Below, one piece after another: positions 5,788 through 8,885 of a stretch of DNA of 8,885 nucleotides. Origin of the DNA: JAIPFM01 sp964494325 (lineage in GTDB: Bacteria; Planctomycetota; Phycisphaerae; Sedimentisphaerales; Anaerobacaceae). The stretch is from assembly GCA_964494325.1 (NCBI GenBank), contig CAZBTJ010000191.1:1-8885 (forward strand), read 5' to 3'. The translations under genes and the position numbers were made by a program. The notes under the pieces were generated by a model, which searched no databases, was not told the DNA's origin, and was given only the letters and a program-made list of their open reading frames with translations. The first letter of the stretch is position 1; each line of letters opens with the position of its first letter.

Positions 5788-7902
5788 ATGCCGAAACTTT
5801 TAAAAGCCATGGCGATGGCAGTTTTTCTGGCGGCTACTGCGGCCTATGGTTTGGATGTGTATGTGGCACCTACGGGGAATGACTCTTCTTCCGGCACAAG
5901 TGGGCAGTCAGTAGCCACTCTAGGCCGAGCCAGGGATTTGCTGCGAAACTCAGGATGCTTGGGCAAAGAACCCTGTACGGTTTGGATGGCTGAAGGTGAG
6001 TATGTTTTGAAACAATCGTTCACACTTGACTCTCGGGACTCAGGCCGTCTCGAGGCCCCTGTGCGGTACCGATCGCTGGAGGGCCAATCCGCTCGTTTGA
6101 TTGGGGGACGCAGTCTCAAGGCTGAGGATTTTGTGCCAGTGATCGCTCCGGCAACATTGAAGCGAATTCAACTGGCGGCACGTGACCACGTGCTGGAGCT
6201 TGACCTCGAGAAACTTGGTATACAACACATGAACCGCTATGCGGACAAATTCACAGATAATGGCGGGATTATCGAGTTGTTTGTCAATAATAAACGTTTG
6301 CCCATTTCCCGCTACCCGAACCGCTTTGGCGCAATGACCATGAAACAGGTCCTGGTCAATGGCGGGGGGCAGGAAAAACCTGGTGATTGGCGTGTCTATT
6401 ACAACACAGGGACTGCGGAGCAGAAACGTGCTCTGGAAAAGGGTCCTTCACGGCCAGGCGTGTTCCAGTATCAGGAAAAACATCAGGCAGCCCATGAACA
6501 CTGGGCCAATGTGCTGGACCGCGGTGTGTGGCTCAAGGGCTACTGGCGAGTGGTGTGGCAGAATGAGACTGTTCGCGTGGCGGCCATTGACGTGAAGGCC
6601 AAGACCGTGACTCTGTCTGTGCCAGTCAGCCATGGTATTGGCAACAAGTATCAACGGCCTGCCGGCAGTGGTGAAGAGATCTACTGGGTTATGAACCTGC
6701 TTGAAGAGGTCGATCAGCCCGGAGAATGGGCCATTGACTTTGTGGACAAGAAGCTTTACCTGTATCCTCCGGTGGATCTTCACAGGGCGGATATTTTAGT
6801 CTCGGACATGGACGCGCCAATTATTGATCTTCAAGAGACCCGTTTTGTCACACTGCGTGGCCTGATTGTGGAGGGCAGCCTCAATGATGGTATTCGTATT
6901 CACGGTGGTCATTCGAATGCTGTGGAGGGCTGTACTGTGCGCAACGTGGCCAAATATGCTGTGCGTGTTGAGGGTGGTACGCACCATAAGGTTCGTAGCT
7001 GCGATCTCTATGCCCTGGGAGCAGGGGGCGTAACCCTGTCCGGAGGCGATGCCCATGTTACACCCCGCAAACCTGCCAATCATGAGGTCACCAACAATGA
7101 CATACATCATTTTGGCCAGATCGAGCGAGTATACGCACCCGGTGTGAATGTGGGTTTTCGAGGTGGCGGTGGTGGTAGTGCACGCGTGGATGCCGTGGGC
7201 ATGAAGGTGACACACAACGCCATTCATCACGGCCCCCATGCAGGTGTATTGTTCAATAGCTTTGACAACCTGTTTGAATACAATGAAATCTTTCAGTTTG
7301 CCCTGGTTTCCAATGACATGGGGGCTTTCTACAGCTACGCCAAGGAAAACAGTATTGGCAACACAACGTTTCGGTACAATTTCATGCACAGTTCTCCAGA
7401 AGGGGACGGCATCTATTTCGACAATCTGGCCAATGGCCCGACTATTGTGGGCAATATTGCCTATCGGTTGGGTCCTCAGGAAAGCCTGATCAAGGCCAAG
7501 CGGGGCTGTGCCTATTTGATCAAGAACTTTGGCAAGGCACCCATTACCCTACAAAACAATATTGCCGTGGACTGCAAAGAGGGCTATTTTGCCCGTTGGG
7601 GCACAAAGTCAACCATTCATAACAATCTCAGTGTGGCCTGTGCCAAGGCAAGTCACGACGTGCCTGACGTGACCGTCTATTCGGAAGATCCTGGTTTTGT
7701 CAACATGAAGGCCTTGAACCTCAAGCTTAAAGCCAACAGTCAGGTCTTCCAGCAGGTGCCCGGTTTCTTGGCGATTCCCTTTGAATGCATAGGATTATAT
7801 CGAGACGAATTTCGACCGTTCGTTCCGAACTACCGTGAAAGAATGGCGCTTTGGCAACCTGGCCACAAGGCCGCTGGTTATGATATTGAAGACCGCAACT
7901 GA
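5788..7902 (+). CDS. Secreted GH141-like right-handed beta-helix protein
   Basis: A 704-residue exported protein. The signal peptide MPKLLKAMAMAVFLAATAAYG is followed by DVYVAPTGNDSSSGTSGQ and ATLGRARDLLR, the usual entry of parallel beta-helix (pectate-lyase-like) carbohydrate enzymes. Residues about 90-340 form the inserted beta domains (ELFVNNKRLPISRYPNRF; EIYWVMNLLEEVDQPGEW). Helix coils run about 345-640 with repeated NAIHH, YNEIF, FRYNFMH, GNIAY and NNIAV asparagine-ladder turns. The motifs SNDMGAFY (508-515) and GDGIYFDN (539-546) match the region that in GH141 holds the paired aspartates, here D510 and D545. The ending DPGF, VPGF and IGLYRDEFR is also typical of that group. GH141 is known for alpha-L-fucosidase (BT1002) and xylanase activity, so activity on fucosyl or xylosyl linkages is possible but not proven. 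AAGGAAG lies 7 nt before the ATG. The gap of 76 nt after the DUF5703 gene has no clear terminator, so co-transcription is likely. Confidence 0.85.
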   Translation: MPKLLKAMAMAVFLAATAAYGLDVYVAPTGNDSSSGTSGQSVATLGRARDLLRNSGCLGKEPCTVWMAEGEYVLKQSFTLDSRDSGRLEAPVRYRSLEGQSARLIGGRSLKAEDFVPVIAPATLKRIQLAARDHVLELDLEKLGIQHMNRYADKFTDNGGIIELFVNNKRLPISRYPNRFGAMTMKQVLVNGGGQEKPGDWRVYYNTGTAEQKRALEKGPSRPGVFQYQEKHQAAHEHWANVLDRGVWLKGYWRVVWQNETVRVAAIDVKAKTVTLSVPVSHGIGNKYQRPAGSGEEIYWVMNLLEEVDQPGEWAIDFVDKKLYLYPPVDLHRADILVSDMDAPIIDLQETRFVTLRGLIVEGSLNDGIRIHGGHSNAVEGCTVRNVAKYAVRVEGGTHHKVRSCDLYALGAGGVTLSGGDAHVTPRKPANHEVTNNDIHHFGQIERVYAPGVNVGFRGGGGGSARVDAVGMKVTHNAIHHGPHAGVLFNSFDNLFEYNEIFQFALVSNDMGAFYSYAKENSIGNTTFRYNFMHSSPEGDGIYFDNLANGPTIVGNIAYRLGPQESLIKAKRGCAYLIKNFGKAPITLQNNIAVDCKEGYFARWGTKSTIHNNLSVACAKASHDVPDVTVYSEDPGFVNMKALNLKLKANSQVFQQVPGFLAIPFECIGLYRDEFRPFVPNYRERMALWQPGHKAAGYDIEDRN

Positions 7903-7916
7903 AAAAGGAAAACAAC

Positions 7917-8885
7917 ATGACTGCAAGTACACTCATAAAAAACGTGGCTCTGTGGGCCCTGATTTTGGCACCCATTCTGGGATGTGCAGGGGAAGCTGAA
8001 AATCCCAATGTGAACCTTATTCCCTGGCCACGTGAACTGCAGGTGGCCAAGGCCAGGCTTGAGTTAACCCGTGACTCCCGCATCATCTTCAGTACCCAAG
8101 AACTTGCCCCATTGGCAGAGGTGCTGCATCAGGAAGTCTATCAGACAACCAGCTTAAACCTGGCGTTGGGCGTCGGTACTGCTGGCAAGGGCGATATTCT
8201 GCTCAAACTCGATCCAACGCTCGCTGGCGAAGCACATACGCTCACTGTCACTGACCGTATTGAAATAGCTGGCTCCAATTACAAAAACACGGCCATGGCC
8301 ACGGTCTCACTGTTGCAGGCCCTTGAAACCAAGGGAAATCGTGTTGTCCTGCCAAGAATGACCCTGAAAGACTGGCCCCACAGTAGCTACCGTTCCCTGA
8401 TGATCGACGTGGCTCGACAACCCCATACGATCGATACCCTGAAACAGTGTGTTGTGCTCTGCCGTCTCTATAAAATCAGCACCTTACAACTCCACCTGAA
8501 CGACGATCAATCCTTTGCCTTTGAATGCAAAGCCTTTCCAAAGCTGGCAACGGCGAACTTTCACTTTACCCAGGCAGAGCTCAAGGAACTGGTTGCCTTT
8601 GCCGACGCACGCGGCGTGACTCTGATTCCCGAATTGGATGCGCCAGGCCACACAACGGCCATGCGCAAGGTCATGCCCGAACTGTTCGGCGCACCACGCT
8701 TGTCTGTCATCAATATTGGCAAGGAAGAAGTCCTTGCGGCCATGGAGACCATCATTGAGGAACTCTGCGGAATCTTTCACTCTTCCCCCTATTTCCATAT
8801 TGGAGCAGACGAAGCTTACTTTGCCAACCTGGCCCAGGATGAACAGGCACAAAAAGCCATTCAGGAAAAGGGCTTTGATAACGTT
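7917..8885 (+). CDS. GH20 beta-N-acetylhexosaminidase lipoprotein (3' truncated by window)
   Basis: The first 323 codons of a GH20 enzyme; the frame is still open at the right edge. It would release terminal GlcNAc or GalNAc from glycans by substrate-assisted catalysis. A lipoprotein signal is visible: a hydrophobic run ending APILG and then C23, with alanine next, so outer-membrane anchoring is likely. The N-terminal GH20b domain, about 30-150, begins NLIPWPRELQV. The catalytic barrel opens with SYRSLMIDVARQPH (157-170), in which R159 is the usual substrate-binding arginine. LYKISTLQLHLNDDQSF and GVTLIPELDAPGH follow. HIGADEAYF gives the catalytic D298-E299 pair; the family more often has GGDE, here GADE. 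AAAGGAA lies 6 nt before the ATG, and the start is 14 nt after the stop of the GH141-like gene, which points to an operon. Confidence 0.93.
   Translation, partial: MTASTLIKNVALWALILAPILGCAGEAENPNVNLIPWPRELQVAKARLELTRDSRIIFSTQELAPLAEVLHQEVYQTTSLNLALGVGTAGKGDILLKLDPTLAGEAHTLTVTDRIEIAGSNYKNTAMATVSLLQALETKGNRVVLPRMTLKDWPHSSYRSLMIDVARQPHTIDTLKQCVVLCRLYKISTLQLHLNDDQSFAFECKAFPKLATANFHFTQAELKELVAFADARGVTLIPELDAPGHTTAMRKVMPELFGAPRLSVINIGKEEVLAAMETIIEELCGIFHSSPYFHIGADEAYFANLAQDEQAQKAIQEKGFDNV

Noticed and set aside
6796..7389. Minus-strand open frame of 197 codons
   Set aside because: It is antisense to the beta-helix coils. Its Cys- and His-rich translation is the complement of the asparagine- and glycine-rich repeats.
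1..8885. CRISPR array, tRNA or rRNA genes, transposase or phage genes
   Set aside because: No regular repeat-spacer units, RNA gene motifs, or integrase or transposase motifs were seen on either strand.

Overview
This window is a cluster of secreted carbohydrate-degrading enzymes from a bacterium of about 50% GC. There is no SusC/SusD pair, no transporter and no regulator gene in view. The mix of families (DUF5060/DUF4038 glycosidase with PKD and LamG modules, DUF5703, a GH141-like beta-helix protein, GH20, and a DUF1593 remnant) is typical of polysaccharide-degrading members of the PVC group such as Kiritimatiellota, Lentisphaerota or Planctomycetota. That placement is inferred from gene content only.

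Layout from left to right. Positions 1-300 are AT-rich and hold no convincing gene. They contain three palindromic sites of the form TCCCGnnCGGGA at 49-50 bp spacing, arranged around a good leftward promoter, so a regulated gene probably lies just off the left edge. Positions about 298-636 (minus strand) are a fragment of a DUF1593 (Sde_0182-like) gene. Both its ends are missing, and it is fused out of frame to the 3' end of the next gene. Positions 581-3100 (minus strand) encode a large exported glycosidase with DUF5060, an apiosidase-like TIM barrel, PKD and LamG. Its last codons are read through the DUF1593 debris in the wrong frame. Positions 3101-3407 are a divergent promoter region. The leftward promoter has an extended -10 element, and the rightward one has a perfect 12-bp CG-centred palindrome lying on its likely start site.

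The plus strand then carries three co-oriented genes: a DUF5703 protein (3408-5711) with a GH95-like helical barrel, a GH141-like right-handed beta-helix protein (5788-7902), and a GH20 beta-N-acetylhexosaminidase lipoprotein (7917 to the right edge, incomplete). The gaps are 76 and 14 nt and each gene has a good ribosome binding site, so they are probably one transcript.

Taken together, the exported enzymes would attack a branched heteroglycan outside the cytoplasm. GH20 would remove terminal N-acetylhexosamine, and the GH141-like and GH95-clan-like proteins are candidates for fucose or related deoxysugar removal. The DUF5060/DUF4038 enzyme carries binding modules and may act on the intact polymer. 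The actual substrate cannot be read from the sequence. The most unusual points are the gene-wreck junction at 580-640, the evenly spaced operator array at 133-251, and the operator-covered promoter at 3342-3366.
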